From NCBI GenBank assembly GCA_025200525.1, contig CM045761.1, positions 99,114,182-99,178,181 of the forward strand: DNA of 64,000 bases, given 5' to 3'. Made by a program: the position numbers and the translations under genes. Below the pieces are notes generated by a model that was not told the origin of the DNA, ran no database searches, and was given only the letters and a program-made list of their open reading frames with translations. The DNA comes from Camellia lanceoleosa. Taxonomy: Eukaryota; Streptophyta; Magnoliopsida; Ericales; Theaceae. Below, piece by piece: positions 25,901 to 35,179 of this stretch (positions are counted from its first letter, which is position 1; each line of letters opens with the position of its first letter).

Positions 25901-26719
25901 GCTTGAAGACCCGGTTTTGATATTCTTTCTTTATAGGCGGCATTGTTTCTTGGTGATCTGAAAATCGGTTAAACAAAGCGAGGATCGACATCTTCTATTT
26001 GGTTATCGAATTCATAAGCTGCTTTTCTATTTGAGTTTTTTCCAAAAATTAACCCCATGAATTTGGAAGGACTTCGCTCTCACCTTTATAGTGAAATAAT
26101 TCATCTTTGTTGCTTGTGACATTTTGGTTGGCATAAATTATAGGTTGCCAAAGCATTAGTAGAAGTGTTTCTTTGAAATGATTTTGATGAATATGGGTAC
26201 AAGGTGTTATGCGGTTCATTGATAGAATGGAGAAACACGAGCAAGAAAATTGATGGGAAGATTGGCGATTTTGGATTGTATTTTTTCATAAAGAACTTTT
26301 TCCAAGTTTTTAGTTGTAATAACTTTTACATGTAGCTTAAATTTTGAGACTCAAATAGAATGTTCAATAAAACTATAATGTTATCTGATCAATTCTTGTC
26401 ATTGTTATTCCTAGAGTGCTTAACGCTACACTTTTATTTATTTATTTATTTATTTTTTAATTTTTTTGACGTAACAAGATGGTGCCAAAGATCATGTTAG
26501 TGTTTTTTATTTTTTGCGACGGCAAAATAGCGGTGCATATAAGTAGTTTAGGTGGTATAAATAATTTGCGACCGTTGTTTCTTGATGTAAAAAGTATTTG
26601 CCACCCATATTCGCGACCCCATTTGCCGTCGCATGGCGTCATAAAAAGTCTTTTCTTGTTGTTTTTTATTATTTGCGACGGCTTATAGCGGTCGCAAAAA
26701 GTGTTTTTTTTTAGTAGTA
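22731..26719. mobile_element. CACTA-type element nested in its relative, TTG duplication
   Basis: It starts CACTACTAGAAAT and ends TTTAGTAGTA. TTG precedes it (22728-22730) and follows it (26720-26722). Its first 350 bp match those of the outer element (the TCGCAAAAAATCA block, a CT-rich tract, repeated TTGATGAAGATTTGAAG, then CGGTAAGCCTAATTTCTATG). Its last 240 bp match the outer right end (TTTGCGACGGC, ATTCGCGACCCC, TTTGCCGTCGCATG). The middle (about 23500-26300) has no recognised gene; scattered exon-like patches (for example 24350-24590) could be captured host sequence but I cannot name them. Confidence 0.8.
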
Positions 26720-27094
26720 TTGGATGTGTTTATGATGAATGAGTATGGGTCGTGTCACAGATTTAGCATGTTACATTAATGTTTTAGTCAATGGGACTTC
26801 ATACTTTGGTCTTTGAATTTACTAATGCTTCCTAAACTTCAAGTTAAACCTTTATTGCAACATTCATATAAATCACAAAGTCCCACAATTATTATAGTCT
26901 GGTAGTAAGAGACGAATGAGTACATTGATTTTAGTAAAGAGTATATTCCCTTGCGTTAATATGGAAATTTTAGGCGTCACATGACCATTAATTTGTTATT
27001 AATGTAACATTTTTCAGGTTTTTATTTTTTTGGTCAAATTGATGAAATGAAATATATGAAGCTTGACACTTCATCTGTCGATTTTGTGTTTCAG

Positions 27095-27274
27095 ATGCTA
27101 GTTGATGATATTGGTGATGTAACAATTACTAATAATGGTGCTATAATACTCAAGATGTTATATGTTGAGCATCCTGCTGCAAAGGTGGAAGAATAAAGCA
27201 TCCATTTGGCTGAGCTTCAAAGGCGAGAAGTTGGAAATGGGACAACTTTTGTGGTTATTATATCGGTCAAGTGA
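27095..27274 (+). pseudogene. Captured exon of CCT1 (TCP-1 alpha chaperonin subunit)
   Basis: Sixty codons read [16 protein letters not shown], then V-E-H-P-A-A-K-V, an in-frame TAA, and L-A-E-L-Q-R-R-E-V-G-N-G-T-T. This is the ATP-binding and hydrolysis region near the N-terminus of group II chaperonins (family motif G-D-G-T-T; here the Asp is Asn). The closest match I know is the alpha subunit. It is preceded by a T-rich tract and TTTCAG (27089-27094), an intact splice acceptor, so the piece came from genomic DNA, not from mRNA. It lies between the inner element's right end and the outer element's right end, thus inside the outer CACTA. It is not functional. Confidence 0.75.
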
Positions 27275-28516
27275 TTCAGCAGATAATGATGCATGGACGG
27301 ATAGTGGACGAGAAGCTTGACATTTTTTTTATCCTAGCCCGGTTGAATGGCTCTGAAGAACATTAAGAGTTTCAAGCACAAGAAATGACGGAAAAAAAAT
27401 TAGAAATTAAACTTGGTTGAGTTTATTTTTTAGTTTGTTGTTGATAGAATTCACTTGGATTTAATTTGTTCAATGTAGTCAGATTTTTTGAAAGATCATA
27501 AATCATAACGATGCACTATTTATAAATGTCATTGAAAACTATTTGCGACGGTTATAAGATGGTCGTTAATACATTGTAGGTAATTTTTGTTTTTTTTTTT
27601 TTGCAACGGCAAAACATCAGTTGCTATAAGTAGGTTAGGTGGTCGCAAATAATTTGCATTGTTGTTTCTTGATGCATAAAAAGTATTTGCCACCCTCACA
27701 TTCGCGACCCCCATTTGCCGTCGCATGAGCCGTCGCAAAAAGTCTTTTGCGACTGTATTTTTATTATTTGCGATGGTTTTGTGATGCATAAAAAGCACTT
27801 TTTTTAGTAGTATATATAATGTAAAACTGCATTGGTATTAAGTTGGAATAAAATTTTGTTATTGTCCCTTAACATTATGAGGTTTGTGGTTAATCATATT
27901 AGATTCAAATAATAATGCATCATGCATGCATTACTTCCCAGCTAGGGGTACACATGAGTCGATTTGGTTCAGATTGATACTAAATTTTGAATCAATCCAA
28001 TCATAACTGATTTCAAAAATCAAACCAATGTTATAGTTATATAGAAAATTAAAATCAATTTACTTATCAGTTAATATTTTCAAGCTTAGTTTAATTTTAA
28101 TTTTAACTAATTTACCAAAACGTAAAATATTAAAACTAAATTTATATAAAATCAAGAAAACTAGTTTAATAAATTAAATTGGGGCAGGGTGGGGGCATGG
28201 TAGTTAATTAGTAGGGGTCATCATATAGGCCGCATACGAAAAACTTAGGCCAAGTTTGGCTAGCACATCTTTTCGTAAAAAGACAAAAAGTGCACTTATT
28301 TAGGTCATCCCAAATAATGTGTTAATATTACCTAACCTGTTTCATGGTCTGTCATAATTCGTTTGAGTATTCAGTCCATCCTAACTTATAAAAGATTATT
28401 TATGATTTTGGATAAATATGTTTGTAACCCGAGCCTGCCCATGAACTGGGCCCATAAAAACTTGCATAGGTAAGCTCAGCCTAGTCATCCCATCAGCCCG
28501 ATTCAAACTATCCTGT

Positions 28517-28696
28517 CAAAAGTTTTTCTTTCATATGTATCCAAAAAAATCGAGACTATTCAAATCAAATTTAATCCATTAAAATACATTAATATTATAC
28601 GTGTCTCAAAACTTTTTCTTTCATATGTATCCAAAAAAATCAACACTATTCAATTCAAATTTAATCCATTAAAATACATTAATATTATATGTGTGT
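28517..28696. repeat. 90-bp direct tandem duplication
   Basis: Two adjacent copies with period 90 (TTTTTCTTTCATATGTATCC at 28522 and again at 28612) differ at only a few bases. No coding content. Confidence 0.85.
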
Positions 28697-28727
28697 GTGG
28701 ATTGTATGGGATTTCAGAATTTGAATG

Positions 28728-28775
<48 letters not shown>
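28728..28775. repeat. Poly-A tract of 48 bases
   Basis: Uninterrupted A run immediately after the 90-bp duplication. It could be the tail of a retroposed sequence on the plus strand or simple slippage. No LINE or SINE body was recognised upstream. Confidence 0.9.
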
Positions 28776-28776
<1 letters not shown>

Positions 28777-29829
28777 AGCAACTAATTATATCCCTCTTTC
28801 TCTCTTTGCAAAGCATTCGATTAACTTAAAAGGTTCGTTTTCGAGAGTCTAAGGGAGGTAGCACATAATTGAATTTGAGGTAAGAAAAGCAAACTCAGTT
28901 GGTTTTTCTAACTTGTGTGAGGCTAGTCCTTCCGTTTTTTTTCCCCACTTGTAGGCATTAAAAATAAAATTACATTAAGTTACTTGATTATTTTTTGATC
29001 ATATGAGATATAAAAGTGTAAAAAAAAAAAAAAAAACCAAAGTACTTGAATTATGTTGAAAAGTAAAAAATAAAATAAAATAAAATAACTAATGACAATA
29101 TTAAAAATATATGAATAAAAAATGTGTAGAATTTAATAATATAAGTTTAATGAAAAAATGTGTAATCCGGTTTTGTTTAATTTTGGTCCATGAAATTTGA
29201 TCTTATGAGTAAAGTATGATTTTAATTTTTTAAATAGGTTGACTTGTATTTACCTGTTAACTGATCAAAATTTAAAAAAATCTAATTAATATATAGAATT
29301 TAGACACAATAATTATAGAATGAATGAACAAGCTTGGCCCGTCCCATTGATACTAGTTAGGAATGGGGCCATCACTTTCTTAGAACAAAGCAGAGGACAT
29401 GAGTGATCCGAAAACAGAGTTATACATCTACAGGTCTCACAAAGCGGTGGACCCAAAGTCTTGCACTACATAGACCTAACTTCTTACGTTTGACTTTTTG
29501 TGTGTTTTTTAGTCACCAAATATAACGACACTTTTTTCTTTTTCTCTTTTTTGGGTCAAATGCCTATTTGATTTTAAGTTTTGACTATTTCAAAAGACTG
29601 TCATTCCAACCATTAGTTAGTCTTATATCTGTTAGCAAAATACTAATTTTAGAGCGCCAAAACGAATGGAATGTTTGAAACAAAACATCCTCATCCCCAC
29701 AAACAGGCCGATAATATTGGCAACCCAAAATTGTAGTCTTGTTGTCACATTATTCCGCACCAAAAAACAAAACAAAACAAAAAAAAGAAAAGAAAAAAAT
29801 GAAAAGAAAAACAAAAAAACAAAAAAAGA

Positions 29830-29967
29830 AAAATATATTAATAACTAACCAACCAGAAATAGCATATGGCTCCATAACCCAACCTCTGGGTGTATTTTTT
29901 GTTTCTAATAATCCTTCTTTGGTCATTTCTCTCAACTCTCTTCCCCTCTCACAGGAGGGCTTGGAAG
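29830..29967 (+). promoter_or_regulatory. Likely core promoter and 5' leader of the receptor kinase
   Basis: An AT-rich AAATATATTA at 29831-29840 is the nearest TATA-like site. It is followed by a pyrimidine-rich leader (CTCAACTCTCTTCCCCTCTC at about 29931-29950) common in plant 5' UTRs. No ATG occurs in frame before 29968. The transcription start is not determined. Confidence 0.3.
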
Positions 29968-32601
29968 ATGGAAAAGAAACCTAGAGGACCCCAAACCAAC
30001 AAAAGAAAAATCATTTCCTCTGCATCATCAGTATTGTTATCGCCAATGGCGATCCTCATAGTTCTTTTCCTCATCTTGGCCCCAGTAGTCTCAGCTGCCC
30101 CAGCCTCTTCTACGATGGTTTCATTCACCCCACAGGACAACATCTTAATTGACTGCGGCGCCAACGCCCAAACCACACATTCCGATGGTCGAGTCTTCAG
30201 CTCCGACCAAAGCTCCGGCAAGTACTTCTCGTCGGAAGGCCGAGACATACTAGTATCCGTCCCATCTGCACCGAACGTGCCTTCGCCGATTTATCTCTCG
30301 GCCAGGATCTTCATCCAGGAAGCTACCTATACTTTCCACATCAACCGCCCTGGCTGGCACTGGTTGCGCCTCCACTTCTTTGCCGTCAACAATCCCGAAT
30401 TCAATCTCCGCGACGCCAAGTTCTCGGTCACCACCGACACTCTAGTTCTCCTCTACGAATTCAATGTCGAAAACAACAACACTGGTTGGTTCTTCAAGGA
30501 ATACCTCGTTAATGTCACCACCGAGAGGTTGAGTTTGAAATTCAAGCCGGTGAAGTCTGCTCCAGCGTTTATAAATGCCATTGAGGTGGTGTCTGCCCCG
30601 GACCTCCTTGTCTCGGACACTGCCTCCACTCTCTTTCCCGTAGCTCAATACAACGGTCTTTCAATCCAATCTTTTGAAACCGTTTACAGGCTCAATGTGG
30701 GTGGTCCAGAACTGAACTCGAAAAATGACACACTTGGCAGGACTTGGACGTCCGACGAGAAATTCCAAAAACACAAAGAGATGTCCAACAAAGTTTCAGT
30801 TTCCCCAAGCATTGTAAAGTACCCTGAAGGAGGGTCCCCACTAATTGCGCCGCAATCAGTGTACGCGTCGGCGGTGGAGATGGGAAATGCAAATCTGGCA
30901 GACCCGAATTTCAACGTAACGTGGAACCTGGAGGTGGATTTGTCATACCAGTACTTGATCCGTATGCATTTCTGCGATATAGTGAGCAAATCGCTCGATG
31001 ATCTCTATTTTAATGTGTATGTCGGTGGGAAGAAGGCCATTTCCGGGTTGGATTTGTCAACGGTAACGGGCGGTTTGGCGACAGCTTACTACAAAGATAT
31101 TATTGTAAATTCGTCAATGGTGTCGACTCCGCTCAGTGTTCAGATTGGTCCGTTTGATCAAGGCACAGGCGCAAAAAACGCTATTATTAATGGAATTGAA
31201 GTGCTGAAAATGAACAATAGTGTTAATAGTTTGGGTGGTGAGTATGGTGTCGATGGCAGGACAGCTAGCGGTGTCAACAAAGGCACGGTAGCGGCGGTTG
31301 GGTTTGCCATGATGTTCGGGGCCTTTGTGGGTTTGGGTGCAATGGCTGTTAAGTGGCAAAAAAGGCCACAAGATTGGCAAAAGAGTAAAAGCTTCTCTTC
31401 ATGGTTGCTTCCACTCCATGCAGGTGACACAACCTATATGTCGAGCAAGAACTCGATAGGCTCTCGCCGAAGCCAATTCTACTCTTCAACAACGGGGCTA
31501 GGCCGATACTTTTCTTTTGCAGAGCTGAGCGAGGCCACAAAGAATTGGGATCCGAATGCAGTGATCGGTGTTGGTGGCTTTGGCAATGTGTATATTGGAG
31601 AGATTGATGAAGGAACTAAAGTGGCAGTCAAAAGAGGCAACCCACAGTCCGAACAAGGCATAAATGAGTTCCAAACAGAGATTCAGATGCTATCGAAGCT
31701 CAGGCATCGCCATTTGGTGTCGTTGATTGGTTATTGTGATGAGAACACAGAAATGATCTTGGTTTACGAGTTCATGTCGAATGGACCTCTTAGGGACCAT
31801 CTATATGGAAAGAACTTGCCTTCCCTGTCATGGAAACAAAGGCTGGAGATTTGCATTGGGTCTGCACGAGGACTTCATTATCTTCACACTGGAGCGGCAC
31901 AAGGCATCATCCACCGGGATGTCAAGACTACTAACATCTTGCTCGACGACAACTTCATTGCTAAGATGGCTGACTTTGGGCTATCAAAAGACGCTGGCGC
32001 AGGAAACACTCATGTGAGTACCGCGGTGAAAGGAAGCTTCGGGTACCTTGACCCTGAGTATTTCAGGAAGCAACAGTTGACAGACAAGTCTGATGTGTAC
32101 TCATTTGGCGTGGTACTATTCGAGGCCTTGTGTGCACGACCCGCCATCAACCCAGCCCTACCAAGAGAGCAAGTGAACCTGGCAGAGTGGGCGATGCAGT
32201 GGAAGCGAAAGGGATTGCTGGAGAAGATCATGGACCCCCAACTTGCTGGCGATATCAACCCTGAGTCGATGCAGAAGTTTGCCGAGGCTGCAGAGAAGTG
32301 TTTGGCTGAGTATGGTGTTGATAGGCCTACTATGGGTGATGTCCTGTGGAATTTGGAGTATGCTTTGCAGCTGCAAGAGGCTTCATTACAAGGTAAGGCT
32401 GAGGATGAGAACAAAGCTTTGGCTGCCATCGCTGCCGTTGCCTCCACTCCCTCTCCTGCTGCCACTGTTGCCCCTTCTTCCACCGATAACCACCCCATTT
32501 CTTCGCCTGAGCAGGCTAGGAATCCGGCAGAAGTTCAAGTCATCGACGAGCACTCGGGAACAGCAATGTTTGCCCATTTTGCCACCATCAATGGCAGATA
32601 A
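29968..32601 (+). CDS. BUPS: CrRLK1L receptor-like kinase, BUPS1/BUPS2 type
   Basis: An intact 877-codon, intronless gene. The start is the first in-frame ATG (AAGATGG context); the frame is open further up but only from a GTG. Layout: basic N-terminus then hydrophobic signal segment (about 27-43); tandem malectin-like ectodomain (about 53-412) with several N-x-S/T sites; one membrane helix (440-461); Ser/Thr kinase (about 528-800) with G-V-G-G-F-G loop (534-539), Lys555 in V-A-V-K, H-R-D at 649-651, D-F-G at 669-671 and G-S-F-G-Y-L-D-P-E-Y in the activation loop. All catalytic residues are present. After an Ala/Pro/Ser-rich tail it ends S-G-T-A-M-F-A-H-F...N-G-R, a C-terminus I know from Arabidopsis BUPS1/2 (At4g39110, At2g21480), as is G-L-G-R-Y-F-S before the kinase. 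Known family role: plasma-membrane receptors in pollen tubes that pair with ANX1/2 and sense RALF4/19 to keep the tube wall intact until fertilisation. Orthology is inferred from motifs; ERULUS/CAP1 is the next closest family member. Confidence 0.93.
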   Translation: MEKKPRGPQTNKRKIISSASSVLLSPMAILIVLFLILAPVVSAAPASSTMVSFTPQDNILIDCGANAQTTHSDGRVFSSDQSSGKYFSSEGRDILVSVPSAPNVPSPIYLSARIFIQEATYTFHINRPGWHWLRLHFFAVNNPEFNLRDAKFSVTTDTLVLLYEFNVENNNTGWFFKEYLVNVTTERLSLKFKPVKSAPAFINAIEVVSAPDLLVSDTASTLFPVAQYNGLSIQSFETVYRLNVGGPELNSKNDTLGRTWTSDEKFQKHKEMSNKVSVSPSIVKYPEGGSPLIAPQSVYASAVEMGNANLADPNFNVTWNLEVDLSYQYLIRMHFCDIVSKSLDDLYFNVYVGGKKAISGLDLSTVTGGLATAYYKDIIVNSSMVSTPLSVQIGPFDQGTGAKNAIINGIEVLKMNNSVNSLGGEYGVDGRTASGVNKGTVAAVGFAMMFGAFVGLGAMAVKWQKRPQDWQKSKSFSSWLLPLHAGDTTYMSSKNSIGSRRSQFYSSTTGLGRYFSFAELSEATKNWDPNAVIGVGGFGNVYIGEIDEGTKVAVKRGNPQSEQGINEFQTEIQMLSKLRHRHLVSLIGYCDENTEMILVYEFMSNGPLRDHLYGKNLPSLSWKQRLEICIGSARGLHYLHTGAAQGIIHRDVKTTNILLDDNFIAKMADFGLSKDAGAGNTHVSTAVKGSFGYLDPEYFRKQQLTDKSDVYSFGVVLFEALCARPAINPALPREQVNLAEWAMQWKRKGLLEKIMDPQLAGDINPESMQKFAEAAEKCLAEYGVDRPTMGDVLWNLEYALQLQEASLQGKAEDENKALAAIAAVASTPSPAATVAPSSTDNHPISSPEQARNPAEVQVIDEHSGTAMFAHFATINGR

Positions 32602-34111
32602 AATCCGAGTAAGATACAAGCCTAGAAAACTTGCCAAGAATTTTAACCGGAATTAACAAGTGCGGTGGAAATTCAATTGGTTGCATTGTGGAGCCTATAC
32701 AAATAATGAATTTGAATCACACGTGGGTATTTTCTGGGTAAAATTTTGGATAAAAATTCTGGGTATGTAGTAGTACTACTGATAAAATCCTAAAATTCTC
32801 AACTTGGTTGTTGCTTCACATGTCCCGCATACATTCAACAGTGGTTCTGTGGTATTGTTGTATTGTTGTATTGTATTTACAATGTAATACATGTACTTGT
32901 ATGGATGGATGCAATACACATTAATCCTATATTATATTTATATGCCAATGTATTACTCTCTAGCTCATATTTGTGTTCTTTGGAGGAGTGTATTATATAT
33001 ATAGGATTGAGAGACCAAAATGTGACAACTATTTTGGTATGATCATAAAAGTCTCTGCCTGCTGGGGAGCTGGACATTAGGGATATAAATAAGTACGGCG
33101 GAAAACGTAGGGACACACAAGAGTTGATGTAACTAAGTTAATGAGTTGTGAAAGCAAGTTGAGTAAATCTGTTGTGTTTTTGATTCACTACAATGAAAGT
33201 AGAATAGAATGGTTATTCTTTACCATTCTTATGGAATGTCTATTCATTTACAATAGTGAATAATAATTCTCGCAATAGATGAAATTAGATATTTTGATGG
33301 AATATAATCATTTTACTCTACTATAAGTTTAATAAACCAAACACTACATGAAATTGCTTAACTATCTAATAAAGGTGAGTTACCATGTCTCACCTATAAA
33401 AATTTTCACTACATCATTGACATGGAACACTACATAAACAATAGCACATGGTGTTTCAAGAGTACTCAATAATTACCCAGCAAACATACCCCAAATATGG
33501 GTGTGAAGATAGTAATTCCTAGCTATTGTAAAGTCAGATAAGGACATAGAAAGGTTTTTTTTGTGTAAATGATTTATTTCAAAATCATATTTGTCGTCCA
33601 GTTTTTAAAAACCAAATATGCTTTAAATTATGTAGCCCAATTTTTTCAGGAATGATTTTTTACGCATAAGGATCTAAAAAATTAATGACTCAAATCATTG
33701 GAGTAAGACCTCAATGGGCTCGAGGGGCCAACAATATCAGACTAGACTTCTCTCTAATGATATAGAATCCATATCTAATTTGAAATATGAGAATGTCTGA
33801 TTCACATCATGTCAAATTTAAATTCACACCATATATTCAAATTATGACAATTTTTCTATATATTTTTATTGTTATTAAGAACATAGCATTTTGTTTACCT
33901 AAATGTTTGGATGACAAGAATTAAAGAGTAGAAATTGGATCCTATACCAAAAAATCCCATTCATAGCATGGCCAGTGACTCCACAAATTTTTGTAAGTGG
34001 TGTTATTCAATTTATATTTTTTATTTTGATATTATCTTTATTTTTCATATATTTGAAGAGAAAAATAATGAAAATTTTGAACACATTCGTCATTTTAATA
34101 GCTTTTTACAT
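32602..34111. other. 3' flank of the receptor kinase and intergenic DNA
   Basis: The first 300 bp are the probable 3' UTR (AT-rich, with AATAAT near 32703 as a possible weak polyadenylation signal). At about 33190-33350 there are short hairpins (GAATGGTTATTC...ACCATTC) of the type seen in small inverted-repeat elements, but no boundary can be set. No gene. Confidence 0.5.
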
Positions 34112-34320
34112 TAATAACAACACAATGCTGTAACAGCACAATGCTACCGTTTTGTGTGTTGGCCTTGCATACTTAAAAAAAATAAAAATAAAAATAAAAA
34201 TAATGAAAACACATGCTTGAGCCCACTCAAAACAGCCCACCTTTTCCACTCAGTCATTAGATTCCGAAACTACATCGTTTCACGTCAGGAAAATTCAAAA
34301 AATAAAGGGGTGCTTACGTA

Positions 34321-34565
34321 TAGATCCTAATAAATAAATTTATTGTCTAATAAGTCTTATGAAAAAATTTTGTCATAAGAAAAATGTCACGATTTGTAAG
34401 TTTTAGCGACAATTTATAAAAATTATGATAAAAAAAAGTCACTATTGTCAATTTTTAGTGACATGTATAAAAAATTGTCATATAAAAATTATTTTTAACG
34501 ATAATTTTATCAACACTTATTTTTAATAAGACTTAATGAGAATTAAATCTAACTATTAAGATCTA
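34321..34565. mobile_element. Small inverted-repeat element (MITE) inside the MULE
   Basis: TAGATCCTAATAAATAAATT at the left and TAGATCTTAATAGTTAGATT (reverse complement of the right end) form imperfect inverted repeats of about 39 bp ending TAAGTCTTA-like. TA lies at both extremities and could be the duplication of a Tc1/mariner-type MITE. The middle repeats TTAGCGACAATTT / AGTCACTATTGTC / TTAGTGACA. It is non-coding. Confidence 0.6.
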
Positions 34566-35179
34566 TTAGTAATTTACCTAAAATTTTAAAATAACTTTGT
34601 GTGAGCTACGCTGCTGTTAGCAAGTTTGAATAGTTGAATGAGTTTATTTATTTATTTATTTATTTTGGGTGGTTGAATGAGTTCAAATGGAAAATAAATA
34701 AATAAATGAATGGAAGTCACATCTATTAAAGAAATTGAATGAGTTTGATTATTTTAAAAAGTAAAAATTGAGTTTTACAATATTTTTATTTGTCTCAAAA
34801 TTATTTTCTTGAAAGAAAAAAAAATAAAAGCAAATCAATGTTAAAACATAAGCATTTAAAAATAATAATAATAATAATAATAAATCTTCAATTATACAAC
34901 CTATAACAATTATATAATGGAAAACAAATTCAACTTGTAACCCATATATATATATAATTGTTGCAACCAAACTAAACCAAAAATAAAAAAATAAAGCTCA
35001 AACCAAACTCTAAACCAATCAAATTATACAAATTCAAATGTCTAATATCATTTTAAATCCAATTCCTTCACATACCAAATCATCCAAAATTCAATTTCAA
35101 AATCACTAAAATGAGCGGTTGAGCCCCAATATTTTTGAAAAGTCAAAAATTACAACAATTATAAGGCAATTATTTCATA

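Larger units (their letters stand above)
19728..27812. mobile_element. CACTA-type DNA transposon (outer) with TAT duplication
   Basis: The left end CACTACTAGAAAT (19728) pairs with the right end TTTAGTAGTA (27812; inverse TACTACTAAA, last base changed). TAT flanks both sides (19725-19727, 27813-27815), the 3-bp duplication typical of CACTA elements. Both ends carry subterminal copies of TTTGCGACGG / GTCGCAAAAA. No transposase was recognised, so it looks non-autonomous. It carries a captured CCT1 exon (27095-27274) and is interrupted by a related element (22731-26719). Confidence 0.8.
27816..29829. other. Intergenic DNA upstream of the receptor kinase
   Basis: AT-rich, no ORF with domain content. 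It includes a 90-bp direct duplication and a 48-bp poly-A run (listed separately) and further A/T homopolymers (29018-29036, 29760-29830). Confidence 0.65.

Noticed and set aside
19728..26719. Alternative pairing of CACTA ends as one element
   Set aside because: Flanking triplets would be TAT and TTG, which do not match; the nested pairing gives two matches.
29890..29967. 26-codon upstream extension of the receptor kinase
   Set aside because: The extension starts with GTG, not ATG; in a plant gene the first ATG in frame is at 29968.
32010..32498. 162-codon ORF antisense to the kinase domain
   Set aside because: A shadow of the conserved coding strand; no independent domain.
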